A DNA stretch of 64,000 nt from G963677445 sp963677445 (GCA_963677445.2 CAXXGF010000064.1:32925-96924), one strand, 5' to 3'. Counted from the stretch's first letter, positions 8,544 through 18,272 are shown. Notes: generated by a model from the sequence alone, not told the origin. Numbers and translations are program-made.

Positions 8544-11500
8544 CTATTCTTCAACCACATGGTTATTTATTTCACCGCCAAAATAATTAATTGCTTCCTT
8601 AGTTTGTTCAGCCATAACATTCTGCTTAAGTTTTATAAAACCTTCATATGATCTTTTTAATATATCAAGCCCCTCCTTTTTATTTCCAGCCTGGCAGAGA
8701 AAAAGACCAAGATCAAATCCTACAAATGATATTCCGTCGAGCCGGCCAAGTTTCAGGTTTATTGAATAAGAAGTGGCAAAAGATTCAAAAGCCTCATTAA
8801 ATTCCTTTTTCCCCAATTTTATTTTGCCTCTATTCCATAATACATTCGCTATTCCGTCGTTATCTCCCAGCTTTTCAAATACTTCCATCATGGTTTCATG
8901 GAGTTTCAGAGCTTCTTCTACTTCTCCCTGCGATAACCGGATTCGGGCGATATCTCCCATTGTTACTGCTTTTTCCCGGGTATCTCCCAGCTTTTCAAAT
9001 ACTTCCATCCTGGTTTCATGGAGTTTCAGAGCTTCTTCTACTTCTCCCTGTGATAACCGGATTCGGGCGATATCTCCCATTGTTACTGCTTTTGACCGGG
9101 TATCTCCCAGCTTTTCAAATACTTCCATCATGGTTTCATGGAGTTTCAGAGCTTCTTCTACTTCTCCCTGCGATAACCGGATTCGGGCGATATCTCCCAT
9201 TGTTACTGCTTTTGACCGGGTATCTCCCAGCTTTTCAAATACTTCCATCATGGTTTCATGGAGTTTCAGAGCTTCTTCTACTTCTCCCTGCGATAACCGG
9301 ATTCGGGCGATATCTCCCATTGTTACTGCTTTTGACCGGGTATCTCCCAGCTTTTCAAATACTTCCATCATGGTTTCATGGAGTTTCAGAGCTTCTTCTA
9401 CTTCTCCCTGCGATAACCGGATTCGGGCGATATCTCCCATTGTTACTGCTTTTGACCGGGTATCTCCCAGCTTTTCAAATACTTCCATCATGGTTTCATG
9501 GAGTTTCAGAGCTTCTTCTACTTCTCCCTGCGATAACCGGATTCGGGCGATATCTCCCATTGTTACTGCTTTTGACCGGGTATCTCCCAGCTTTTCAAAT
9601 ACTTCCATCCTGGTTTCATGGAGTTTCAGAGCTTCTTCTACTTCTCCCTGCGATAACCGGATTCGGGCGATATCTCCCATTGTTACTGCTTTTGACCGGG
9701 TATCTCCCAGCTTTTCAAATACTTCCATCCTGGTTTCATGGAGTTTCAGAGCTTCTTCTACTTCTCCCTGCGATAACCGGATTCGGGCGATATCTCCCAT
9801 TGTTACTGCTTTTGACCGGGTATCTCCCAGCTTTTCATAAACCTTCATCTCTTCGTTATGGAGTTTCAGAGCTTCTTCTACTTCTCCCTGCGATAACCGG
9901 ATTCGGGCGATATCTCCCATTGTTACTGCTTTTGACCGGGTATCTCCCAGCTTTTCAAATACTTCCATCCTGGTTTCATGGAGTTTCAGAGCTTCTTCTA
10001 CTTCTCCCTGCGATAACCGGATTCGGGCGATATCTCCCATTGTTACTGCTTTTGACCGGGTATCTCCCAGCTTTTCATAAACCTTCATCTCTTCGTTATG
10101 GAGTTTCAGAGCTTCTTCTACTTCTCCCTGCGATAACCGGATTCGGGCGATATCTCCCATTGTTACTGCTTTTGACCGGGTATCTCCCAGCTTTTCAAAT
10201 ACTTCCATCCTGGTTTCATGGAGTTTCAGAGCTTCTTCTACTTCTCCCTGCGATAACCGGATTCGGGCGATATCTCCCATTGTTACTGCTTTTGACCGGG
10301 TATCTCCCAGCTTTTCATAAACCTTCATCTCTTCGTTATGGAGTTTCAGAGCTTCTTCTACTTCTCCCTGCGATAACCGGATTCGGGCGATATCTCCCAT
10401 TGTTACTGCTTTTGACCGGGTATCTCCCAGCTTTTCAAATACTTCCATCATGGTTTCATGGAGTTTCAGAGCTTCTTCTACTTCTCCCTGCGATAACCGG
10501 ATTCGGGCGATATCTCCCATTGTTACTGCTTTTGACCGGGTATCTCCCAGCTTTTCAAATACTTCCATCATGGTTTCATGGAGTTTCAGAGCTTCTTCTA
10601 CTTCTCCCTGCGATAACCGGATTCGGGCGATATCTCCCATTGTTACTGCTTTTGACCGGGTATCTCCCAGCTTTTCATAAACCTTCATCTCTTCGTTATG
10701 GAGTTTCAGAGCTTCTTCTACTTCTCCCTGCGATAACCGGATTCGGGCGATATCTCCCATTGTTACTGCTTTTGACCGGGTATCTCCCAGCTTTTCAAAT
10801 ACTTCCATCCTGGTTTCATGGAGTTTCAGAGCTTCTTCTACTTCTCCCTGCGATAACCGGATTCGGGCGATATCTCCCATTGTTACTGCTAATTCTCTTT
10901 CAGCGTGCATTCCCTTAAATATTTTTTCAGCTTCCGATAATTCATTTTCACCTTTTTTAATTTCCCCCCGCTGAATCTCAATTCGCCCCAAATATAAATG
11001 GGACCGCGCCTCTTCAAATTTTGAAAGTCCTTCCATGTTTAAAGATTTTTTCAGGAGTTTATAAGCTAACTCAATATTGCCTGTCCGGACAAAAATTTCC
11101 GCGGAAATATGATAAAAACCTGCCGGAACGCTCATTCCCTGTTGCTCAACTATCCTTAATGATTCCGCCGCCATAAATGTAGCTTCCCTGGCGAGCATAT
11201 TGTTAAACATACCTAATAACGTAATTTCCGCGATCCGGGAAATAATATTTCCTTTTTCAGCGATTAAGGCAAATTTCAATAGTTCCCGCCCCGCGATCCA
11301 GTGATTGTTTTCATAGTTATTTTTGTTATACCATATATCATATAATGAATCGGCAATGAAAGGGGAAATAAACTTTATATCCTCCTCACTGATTTTAGAA
11401 AGGAGGGGCCTGAAAAGAAAATTTAGCAGCAAGGCTTTTGTGTTATTCAATACAAAATCATCATATACTTCAAGGATGCCAAAACCTGTCAGCCGTTCCA

Positions 11501-13661
11501 TATAGTTTGTATCTGCCGGCAGCCCTGTCAATTCCGCGAGCTTCTTAAATATCTCAACAGGAAGAGGTATTTCAAATAATCCAGCAATTTTTAATAGTTC
11601 TTTTTCCGTCTTGGAGGTAAGGTTAATAATCTTTTTAACAGCCAGCTCCTCAAGAAAAGACTGGACTTCCTGCTCTTCCGGCAGTACACCTCTTTCAAGG
11701 TACCCGGCCATCTCTTCAATGATCTGCCTGTATTTTTCCGGCGAATTGTTAAGGATTGTAAACAGAAGGTCCTGCAAACCGGGATTACCCCGGCATACTT
11801 TCACAACCGCGTCAGGATTAAAATTTTCGTAATCCATCTTTCCATATTTCGCCATATATTGTTTTCTCGCTTCAGTATCATTCATGGCGGGCAATGAAAT
11901 ATGGTATAAATCTTCCGGTACGTTTTTCCCGTCAACATCTTCCAATTCAAAGCGGAAGCGGCTTGTTATCAGGAGTCTTGAATTGGTTCGGGCCTCCTTA
12001 AAGGCTTTTATCACAGATGCGAGCGCCGGTTTGAAATCCTCCTTCACAGTGTGCAGCCTTCCTGTTTCAACAGGATCAATCAGTATCTTCTCAAGATCAT
12101 CTATAACGAGCAGTATCTTTTTCCCATTTTCTCCAACGCCGGAAAAAGGACCTGAAAGCAATCTTTTAAGCGCCGGTTTTAAATTCCACGGATTACTGTC
12201 CACCGATTCTGCCAGCCTGTTTATTTCCTCTTCAAGCTCTGTGGCAACAGAGGATATTGATTTAAATTCATTTAGAATATTTCGCGCGAGATAAAATCGC
12301 TCTTCACCCTTCCTTCCGAATATAAGAATTGTTTCATGATCAGTCATGCGGTTTGCCACTCGCGCCGCGAGGCTTGATTTTCCCTGCCTTCCTATTCCAT
12401 GTATAATTATTCCCTTGTAAAAACTTTTATTAAACTCTCTCAAAATATCCTGTATCTGTCTTCGCCGCCCGACAAAATCTTTCCTTCCCGCAACCTCAAG
12501 ACCTTTTCCCTTTTTGCCGAAAAATTCTTTCGCGCCTGATTCAAAATCAATGTAATATTTATCTTTGGTCCCCGCTAATACACCTCCGCCCGGGGAGCCG
12601 AGATATAACCTGGCAAGATGCCAGTATTTCGATTTCTCCCGACTTATTTCCCCTTTCTCAATTAAAAAGAGGCTTTTCCTGGCGCAGGCGAATGCATGTT
12701 CAATACTATCGCCATTTGCAAGTTTTGTGTAAAATTCACCGGCAAATTTTGTGGCCTCCTTATCACTGACAGATCCGCTCCAGCCAAGAAGGGCAGGGAA
12801 ACCTTTCCTTACCAGGCTGTGGCTAAATGAAAGATAATCGTTTTCCTCTTTTCCTCCTTTGTTATTTTTATTGGATATTTCATAAGCCTCCGAGGTCCGG
12901 CAGGCCGAAAGAAACAGCAGCGGGGGAAGATTTTGTGTGAACGCATCCTTAAAACCATCAATGCCGGTTATCTTTTCCTCTCCATATTCATCTTCGAGCA
13001 AAATTACCGGGTTCTTCTTACCCTCTTTTGTTTCTACAATATTCCCGTGACAGGAAATATGCAGTACATCAACAGGAGAAAATTCTTTCAACTTTCTAAC
13101 CAGATGATTTAATTCACCACTCTCCTCAACAAAAAGAGTCATGTCAATAGCCTCATCAGCCTGTATATTTAACATTGATCTCTCTTCGGCTTCAAAATCA
13201 AGCTCCTTTTGATTGTTTCGCGGGGAGGCAGCCATAAAAAGGGTATTCAATTTGTATTCTGACGGCTCTCTTTTTTCCCCCGTTGCTCCAATTCTTCTTA
13301 CCGGGCTATAGCCGGTTGTTTCGGCAAAAAAACCTTTCTCATCGGCAAGCAGCTCCCAGGGCGCCTCTATAAAAGCATTCTCACTGGCGCTTCCATTCAA
13401 TTGTATTTCAAATTCAACCAGCAGCGGGTTTGAATTCACAGGTTTAATATTCTCAAAATTGTTATTCCGGTTCAACCACTTGTACATTTCCTGACCAATT
13501 TTATCAAGCCCCTCATATTGATAATCCCTTACAAGTTTATTATATCCCTCTATCCAGTTGATAAACAGATCGTAATCTGACTCTTCAGAATTTGCGGAAT
13601 AGATTACCTTGCCATTAAAATAATATTTTATCTCATAATCATTATATTCTACTTTTATCAT
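8544..13661 (-). CDS. CHAT protease - NTPase - TPR array protein
   Basis: A 1705-residue modular protein. Residues about 135-360 form a CHAT (caspase-like) domain with His205 in HISCHGN and Cys254 in FLSACRTS, the expected dyad. Residues about 390-760 are a STAND/NACHT-type NTPase with Walker A GIGRQGKSS (422-430), Walker B ILLVIDDLEKI (516-526) and a sensor-like SRLLITSRF (561-569). Degenerate TPRs follow, then 17 almost identical 40-residue TPR units at 928-1607, and a short capping region. By family knowledge the TPRs sense a ligand, the NTPase oligomerises and the protease is released. The gene overlaps the upstream EACC1-like gene by 4 bases. It has no signal peptide, so it should be cytosolic. 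This is probably a conflict or immunity effector; its targets are unknown. Confidence 0.93.
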   Translation of the reverse strand: MIKVEYNDYEIKYYFNGKVIYSANSEESDYDLFINWIEGYNKLVRDYQYEGLDKIGQEMYKWLNRNNNFENIKPVNSNPLLVEFEIQLNGSASENAFIEAPWELLADEKGFFAETTGYSPVRRIGATGEKREPSEYKLNTLFMAASPRNNQKELDFEAEERSMLNIQADEAIDMTLFVEESGELNHLVRKLKEFSPVDVLHISCHGNIVETKEGKKNPVILLEDEYGEEKITGIDGFKDAFTQNLPPLLFLSACRTSEAYEISNKNNKGGKEENDYLSFSHSLVRKGFPALLGWSGSVSDKEATKFAGEFYTKLANGDSIEHAFACARKSLFLIEKGEISREKSKYWHLARLYLGSPGGGVLAGTKDKYYIDFESGAKEFFGKKGKGLEVAGRKDFVGRRRQIQDILREFNKSFYKGIIIHGIGRQGKSSLAARVANRMTDHETILIFGRKGEERFYLARNILNEFKSISSVATELEEEINRLAESVDSNPWNLKPALKRLLSGPFSGVGENGKKILLVIDDLEKILIDPVETGRLHTVKEDFKPALASVIKAFKEARTNSRLLITSRFRFELEDVDGKNVPEDLYHISLPAMNDTEARKQYMAKYGKMDYENFNPDAVVKVCRGNPGLQDLLFTILNNSPEKYRQIIEEMAGYLERGVLPEEQEVQSFLEELAVKKIINLTSKTEKELLKIAGLFEIPLPVEIFKKLAELTGLPADTNYMERLTGFGILEVYDDFVLNNTKALLLNFLFRPLLSKISEEDIKFISPFIADSLYDIWYNKNNYENNHWIAGRELLKFALIAEKGNIISRIAEITLLGMFNNMLAREATFMAAESLRIVEQQGMSVPAGFYHISAEIFVRTGNIELAYKLLKKSLNMEGLSKFEEARSHLYLGRIEIQRGEIKKGENELSEAEKIFKGMHAERELAVTMGDIARIRLSQGEVEEALKLHETRMEVFEKLGDTRSKAVTMGDIARIRLSQGEVEEALKLHNEEMKVYEKLGDTRSKAVTMGDIARIRLSQGEVEEALKLHETMMEVFEKLGDTRSKAVTMGDIARIRLSQGEVEEALKLHETMMEVFEKLGDTRSKAVTMGDIARIRLSQGEVEEALKLHNEEMKVYEKLGDTRSKAVTMGDIARIRLSQGEVEEALKLHETRMEVFEKLGDTRSKAVTMGDIARIRLSQGEVEEALKLHNEEMKVYEKLGDTRSKAVTMGDIARIRLSQGEVEEALKLHETRMEVFEKLGDTRSKAVTMGDIARIRLSQGEVEEALKLHNEEMKVYEKLGDTRSKAVTMGDIARIRLSQGEVEEALKLHETRMEVFEKLGDTRSKAVTMGDIARIRLSQGEVEEALKLHETRMEVFEKLGDTRSKAVTMGDIARIRLSQGEVEEALKLHETMMEVFEKLGDTRSKAVTMGDIARIRLSQGEVEEALKLHETMMEVFEKLGDTRSKAVTMGDIARIRLSQGEVEEALKLHETMMEVFEKLGDTRSKAVTMGDIARIRLSQGEVEEALKLHETMMEVFEKLGDTRSKAVTMGDIARIRLSQGEVEEALKLHETRMEVFEKLGDTREKAVTMGDIARIRLSQGEVEEALKLHETMMEVFEKLGDNDGIANVLWNRGKIKLGKKEFNEAFESFATSYSINLKLGRLDGISFVGFDLGLFLCQAGNKKEGLDILKRSYEGFIKLKQNVMAEQTKEAINYFGGEINNHVVEE
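8841..10880 (-). repeat. 17 tandem 120-bp TPR-coding repeats
   Basis: The array has seventeen in-frame 120-base units, almost identical at nucleotide level. Units differ mainly in one short block giving three variants of the second helix: HETMMEVF (7 units), HETRMEVF (6) and HNEEMKVY (4). In translation order, with M, R and N for the three types, the array reads R N M M N R N R N R R M M M M R M. Otherwise I see one silent change at 9051 and one substitution at 8974-8976. Such homogeneity implies recent duplication or gene conversion. Confidence 0.97.
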
Positions 13662-14056
13662 TTTTTCCCCTCCTTTTCAGTAAACATTTCAAGAATTTCG
13701 TGGGTTTGAACGGATGAAATTTCTTTTACAGTCTCTCCCGGAAGAGATATTTTTATTTTTGTTTCATTTCTGATTTTGGTTATTTTTTTTGCCTGCGAAA
13801 ATGTATTATCCCATTTTTCTTTGTTCTTAACCCTGTCAATAAGGTTGTATATAGAAAAAATCGCCGATGGTACTGATATAATAAAAGCCGCTATTTCAAG
13901 CAAACCGGCATCTTTTCTTCCCGGCAATTGCTCCCCTTTATGTATCTCACTTATCCAGGGTGTAAAATCAAATTCCTTTTTTAATATTTCCCCTAATTCT
14001 GAAGCCGCTTCCCTGGCTTCTTTTCCTTCAAAAATAAAGAGAATATCTTTTCCCAT
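13658..14056 (-). CDS. EACC1-like partner of the CHAT protein
   Basis: I start this gene at the ATG at 14056 (132 residues, MGKDILFIFEGKEA) because GAAGAGG lies six bases upstream. A longer frame from 14113 adds a hydrophobic leader without a clear ribosome-binding site. The layout is an alpha/beta start, a central PGRKDAGLLEIAAFI helix followed by a helix and basic linker (IDRVKNKEKW), and a C-terminal strand pair with a LPGETVKEISSVQTHEILEMF segment. This closely resembles EACC1 proteins, constant partners of protease/NTPase conflict systems. Assignment is by pattern, not by search. The stop overlaps the CHAT start (ATGA, 13658-13661), so the two are coupled. The helix could also be a membrane segment. 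Confidence 0.65.
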   Translation of the reverse strand: MGKDILFIFEGKEAREAASELGEILKKEFDFTPWISEIHKGEQLPGRKDAGLLEIAAFIISVPSAIFSIYNLIDRVKNKEKWDNTFSQAKKITKIRNETKIKISLPGETVKEISSVQTHEILEMFTEKEGKK

Positions 14057-14296
14057 GAGGCGCCTCTTCAGTATAATAAATAACAAAATAACTAATATTA
14101 CACGAACAAACAATAAAATAAATATATTGAATTATATGGGGATATAAAAAAAGATTTGGATCTACCACTATCATATTTAAAGTACACTCAAAATAAGGAT
14201 AAACCGGACATACAATTCACAGCGCGTGATTTGATTTTTCTCAACAATATATTCCGGATAGATTATATTTGTAACGAATTGCCAAACATATTGTGC

Positions 14297-14320
14297 AGAG
14301 ACGCAAAATATTGCGTCTCT
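14297..14320. repeat. 24-bp palindrome, copy 2
   Basis: Identical to the palindrome at 8474-8497. It lies 42 bases past the stop of the aldolase gene on the minus strand, so both copies sit about 45 bases downstream of a minus-strand gene. Together they bracket the CHAT/EACC1-like locus. Confidence 0.85.
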
Positions 14321-14361
14321 ACCGCAAAATGGTTACAAAATATTAAAACTCCTGTTTATCT

Positions 14362-15408
14362 TTAAGCTATCGTAACCTCATCACAAAGATAAACATCCTG
14401 TATAGCGTTGAGCAGTTTTGCTCCTTCTTCCATCGGGCGCTGGAAAGCTTTTCTTCCTGAGATAAGACCCTGGCCGCCTGCTCTTTTATTGATCACCGCG
14501 GTTTTTACAGCTTCGGCAAAGTCATTATCTCCAGAGGCGCCGCCGCTGTTGATAAGTCCCGCGCGGCCCATATAGTTGTTAATAACCTGGTAGCGGGTAA
14601 GATCAATTGGATGATCGGTTGTAAGCTCGGAATAAACTTTAGGATGAGTTTTGCCGAATTTTATAGCGTTAAATCCGCCGTTATTCTGTGGCAGTTTCTG
14701 TTTGATAATATCAGCCTGAATTGTAACTCCGAGGTGATTTGCCTGTCCTGTCAGATCGGCTGAAACATGATAGTCCTTATCAGCTTTGAAGGCGCTGTTT
14801 CTTGTGTAGCACCATAAAATTGTGGCGAGTCCCAGTTCATGGGCATATTCAAATGCCTCGCTGATCTCAACTATCTGGCGGTCACTTTCATCCGAGCCGA
14901 AATAAATTGTTGCTCCAACGGCAGCCGCGCCCATGTTATAAGCCTGGTCGACGCTCGCGAAAAGAATCTGGTCGTAAGTGTTGGGGTACGTTAACAGCTC
15001 ATTGTGGTTGATTTTTACAACGAAAGGAATTTTATGCGCGTATTTACGGGAGTTCATTCCAAGCACACCAAGTGTGGAAGCCACCGCGTTGCAGCCCCCT
15101 TCAATAGCCAGCTTGATGATATTTTCCGGATCGAAGTAGATCGGATTCGGAGCGAATGAGGCGCCGGCTGAATGTTCAATTCCCTGGTCTACAGGAAGAA
15201 TGGACATATAACCCGTTCCGGCGAGTCTGCCGCTGCTGTAAATCCATTGCAGGTTTTTAATTACATTTATATTGCGGTCTGACTGTGCGAAAACACGGTC
15301 TACAAAATCACCGCCGGGAAGGTGAAGCTGCTCCCTGGGAAATTTTGCTTTGTGATTGAGAAGTGATTCCGCTTCACTGCCTAAATATTCCTGAATTTTT
15401 TCTATCAT
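14362..15408 (-). CDS. fbaB: Class I fructose-bisphosphate aldolase (FbaB/DhnA type)
   Basis: A 348-residue TIM-barrel aldolase of the archaeal/FbaB type, which cleaves fructose 1,6-bisphosphate into dihydroxyacetone phosphate and glyceraldehyde 3-phosphate through a Schiff base and without metal. Typical segments are the MSILPVDQGIEHSAGASFAPNP block, VVKINHNELL, GAAAVGATIYFGSDES and the phosphate-binding INSGGASGDNDF near the C-terminus. The Schiff-base lysine is probably in GFNAIKFGK, but I could not confirm this by alignment. The gene is monocistronic and cytosolic. With enolase and pckA in this window it fits a complete glycolysis/gluconeogenesis route. Confidence 0.93.
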   Translation of the reverse strand: MIEKIQEYLGSEAESLLNHKAKFPREQLHLPGGDFVDRVFAQSDRNINVIKNLQWIYSSGRLAGTGYMSILPVDQGIEHSAGASFAPNPIYFDPENIIKLAIEGGCNAVASTLGVLGMNSRKYAHKIPFVVKINHNELLTYPNTYDQILFASVDQAYNMGAAAVGATIYFGSDESDRQIVEISEAFEYAHELGLATILWCYTRNSAFKADKDYHVSADLTGQANHLGVTIQADIIKQKLPQNNGGFNAIKFGKTHPKVYSELTTDHPIDLTRYQVINNYMGRAGLINSGGASGDNDFAEAVKTAVINKRAGGQGLISGRKAFQRPMEEGAKLLNAIQDVYLCDEVTIA

Positions 15409-15592
15409 TATATTCTCCCAATTAATAGGTGTTTGACTGATTTGTTCAACAACTTACTGGTTATCCTGAAAATAGTAAAATTATTAAATGGTTACAAATT
15501 TTAAATTAAGCCGGGGGCTATCGAAAGGGCTGTAATCTTTCTTTAATAACATTTATATTGGAACTGAAAAAAAATAAAAGTCTTTGGGTTAT

Positions 15593-17236
15593 ATGGTTTT
15601 CAGATCAGGACTGTTTTTATTTATGGTAATCAGCTCTCTTTTAATCGGGCAGAATGATGATTATTATAAAACATTGGATAAATTATCACCTGAGTCATTT
15701 TACAGGAGGCTGTCAACACTCGCTTCGGATGATTTCGAGGGAAGAGGCACAGGTCAGCCCGGAGGTGAAAAAGCGGCCCGTTATATTGAGTCTGAGTTTA
15801 AGGCCGCGGGATTAAAGCCGGCAAATTCAGGCGGCTCTTTTTTCCAGCCTATAAGAATGCATGGAAACACAACGCTTCCCGGTTCGGAATTATTACTCTT
15901 TGATGGAAAAGATACTATCAAACTCCAATTCGGGGATGAATACCTCCTCTATAAAACCGGTGATCAGACTTTTACTCCCTCCCCGATGCCAATGGTATTC
16001 GCGGGTTATGGAATTATCGCGCCCGAATATGATTATAATGATTATTTTAACCTGGATGTGACAAATAAAATAGTGGTTCTTCTTTCCGGTGAGCCATTAT
16101 CGGAACACCAGGAATATTTTGAAGGTCCTGCCCCGACTATATACAGTTATCCTGAGTCCAAGCAGCGAATTGCTATTTCACGGGGAGCGAGAGGATCGGT
16201 TATTATTCCTTTTCCCTGCTGTGAAAAGGACTGGGGGGAATTTATAAATGAGTTTTCTTTTGAGGATGTTATTCCCGCATCCGCTGTTACCGGTCAATTA
16301 AGTATTATGATAAATCCGGATAATGCCGACCTGCTTTTTTCAGGTTCGGGACTTAATCTGGAGAAACTTAACAGAATGCATCAGAATAATTCTGTCGCCT
16401 GCAGAGAACTAAACACCATGCTCTCTTTCAGGGGTAAATTCAAAAGGCGCGATTTTATATCAAATAACGTGGCCGGAATAGTTGAGGGAAGTGACCGTGA
16501 GCTGAAAGATGAATATATTATCGTTTCAGCCCATTATGATCATCTCGGAATTGGTCCTGCTGTTAAAGGGGATTCAATATATAACGGTCTTCAGGATAAT
16601 GCCGCAGGAGCCGCCGCTCTTCTGGAACTCGCTGAAAGATTTAATCAGCTTGAGAAAAAGCCTGCCCGCTCCATAATTTTTATTGCGGTAACGGGTGAAG
16701 AAAAAGGATTATTGGGTTCAACCTATTATACACAAAATCCTCTCCGGCCTCTTTTTAAAACCCGGGCAAATGTCAATATCGACGGACTCGCGGTGATAGA
16801 TCAATTTAATGCTGTGATTGGAGTGGGGAGCAAACTTTCCACCCTTGATGATTATCTTCAGAAAACCGCGGCGCAGATGAATATGACTGTGGAAGATATA
16901 CCGGAAATGTTCAGCCAGTGGGAGTCTTTCAACCGTTCCGACCAGATGGCTTTTGCCAAGGCGGGGATACCCTCAATTCTAATACTCGACGCCCCAAACT
17001 ACCGGAATATATCAATTGACGAAGGACTGAAAAGAAACCTTTATTACTCAAATAATCTTTACCATTCTCCCTTTGATGATCTGAACCAGAAAATTAATCT
17101 GAAAGCTTCTGTACAGCATTTAAAATTTCTTTTTTCCTTTATCTATAACATCGCCGACTCTCCCGTGGGAATTGAATGGAAACCTGAAGTGCCCTGGAAT
17201 ATTGTCCGTTTCAGAAATATCGCGGAGAAGAAATAG
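15593..17236 (+). CDS. Secreted M28-family zinc aminopeptidase with PA domain
   Basis: I prefer the ATG at 15593 (547 residues) to an upstream TTG, because it starts a signal peptide (MVFRSGLFLFMVISSLLIG). An N-terminal region and a protease-associated domain are followed by an M28 catalytic domain. Zinc ligands are visible in order: SAHYDHLGIG (His, Asp), LQDNAAGAAALLEL (bridging Asp), VTGEEKGLLGS (catalytic Glu and ligand Glu), NVNIDGLAV (Asp) and YHSPFDD (His). All expected residues are present, so the enzyme should be active. It probably removes N-terminal amino acids from peptides in the periplasm or outside the cell. It is 82 bases upstream of the restriction-modification genes but functionally unrelated. 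Confidence 0.9.
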   Translation: MVFRSGLFLFMVISSLLIGQNDDYYKTLDKLSPESFYRRLSTLASDDFEGRGTGQPGGEKAARYIESEFKAAGLKPANSGGSFFQPIRMHGNTTLPGSELLLFDGKDTIKLQFGDEYLLYKTGDQTFTPSPMPMVFAGYGIIAPEYDYNDYFNLDVTNKIVVLLSGEPLSEHQEYFEGPAPTIYSYPESKQRIAISRGARGSVIIPFPCCEKDWGEFINEFSFEDVIPASAVTGQLSIMINPDNADLLFSGSGLNLEKLNRMHQNNSVACRELNTMLSFRGKFKRRDFISNNVAGIVEGSDRELKDEYIIVSAHYDHLGIGPAVKGDSIYNGLQDNAAGAAALLELAERFNQLEKKPARSIIFIAVTGEEKGLLGSTYYTQNPLRPLFKTRANVNIDGLAVIDQFNAVIGVGSKLSTLDDYLQKTAAQMNMTVEDIPEMFSQWESFNRSDQMAFAKAGIPSILILDAPNYRNISIDEGLKRNLYYSNNLYHSPFDDLNQKINLKASVQHLKFLFSFIYNIADSPVGIEWKPEVPWNIVRFRNIAEKK

Positions 17237-17318
17237 ACAAAATTTTGCGTTGTAAAGTATATTTATAATTGTTGATTTTTGATTTTATTAGTATTTTTAA
17301 AATAAAAGAAGATTTTTA

Positions 17319-18272
17319 ATGAAAGTTAAAGAACCGCTGATCGAATATATAAGCACGAACTTAGAACATAAAATTATCAATGGCGACTCTCTCGAAGTAA
17401 TAAGATCCTTTAATGATAATAAGTTTGATCTCATTATCACTTCCCCACCCTATAATATTGGGAAAGCTTATGAAATAAGAACTTCTATCAAAGAGTATCT
17501 TCTAACTCAAAAAGAAATTATAAAAGCCTTGATCAACAAATTATCTGATCGTGGAAGTTTATGTTGGCAGGTTGGTAACTATGTAGAGAATGGCGAAATA
17601 TTTCCATTGGATATATATTATTATGATATATTTAAAGAGTATGGACTGAAACTTAGGAATCGAATAATTTGGCATTTCGGCCATGGTCTTCATGCTTCTA
17701 ACAGATTCTCGGGAAGATATGAGACAATATTGTGGTTTACTAAATCAGACAATTATATTTTTAACCTTGATGATGTTAGAATCCCTTCAAAGTATCCTGG
17801 GAAAAAACATTTTAAAGGACCTAAGAAAGGACAACTATCTGGTAACCCATTGGGTAAAAACCCCACTGATATTTGGGAAATAGTTCTAAAAGACTGGGAT
17901 AATGAACTTTGGGATATACCAAATGTTAAATCAAATCATCCAGAAAAAACAGAACATCCATGCCAATATCCTGTAGAACTTATTGAGAGATGTGTCCTTG
18001 CATTAACTAATGAAAAAAGCTGGGTTCTCGATCCTTTTTGTGGTGTCGGTTCAGCTGTTATTGCTGCAATAAAAAATAACAGGAATGGTATTGGTATTGA
18101 TAAAGAAAAGAAATATTGTGAAATAGCCAATGATAGATTAGAAAAATTAAAAGAAGGAAATTTAAAAGTTCGCCCAATTAATAAACCTGTTCATCAGCCA
18201 TCTAAAAATGATAAAATTGCCCAAATTCCTTCAGAGTGGAAGAATGCTGGCAATTACAACCTTTTTGAATGA
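17319..18272 (+). CDS. Type II DNA methyltransferase (SPPY class)
   Basis: A 317-residue amino-methyltransferase with catalytic motif IV TSPPYNIG (SPPY at residues 42-45) before the SAM-binding motif I LDPFCGVGSAV (about 237-247). That order is the beta class. SPPY often marks N4-cytosine methyltransferases, but N6-adenine cannot be excluded. The stop overlaps the start of the endonuclease gene (ATGA, 18269-18272). The pair is thus a compact type II system with the methylase translated first, which would protect the host. No controller gene is visible. A basic segment around residues 160-185 may belong to the target-recognition region. Confidence 0.9.
   Translation: MKVKEPLIEYISTNLEHKIINGDSLEVIRSFNDNKFDLIITSPPYNIGKAYEIRTSIKEYLLTQKEIIKALINKLSDRGSLCWQVGNYVENGEIFPLDIYYYDIFKEYGLKLRNRIIWHFGHGLHASNRFSGRYETILWFTKSDNYIFNLDDVRIPSKYPGKKHFKGPKKGQLSGNPLGKNPTDIWEIVLKDWDNELWDIPNVKSNHPEKTEHPCQYPVELIERCVLALTNEKSWVLDPFCGVGSAVIAAIKNNRNGIGIDKEKKYCEIANDRLEKLKEGNLKVRPINKPVHQPSKNDKIAQIPSEWKNAGNYNLFE

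Noticed and set aside
8841..10880. Regular repeats suggesting a CRISPR array
   Set aside because: Units are 120 bp, contiguous, without spacers, and in frame in a long gene.
8960..10918. A 652-codon open frame on the plus strand across the TPR array
   Set aside because: It is the antisense shadow of the 120-bp repeats; composition (Leu runs) and lack of a start signal argue against a gene.
14057..14113. Longer start for the EACC1-like protein with a hydrophobic leader
   Set aside because: No ribosome-binding site; the ATG at 14056 has GAAGAGG upstream and starts a natural first strand.
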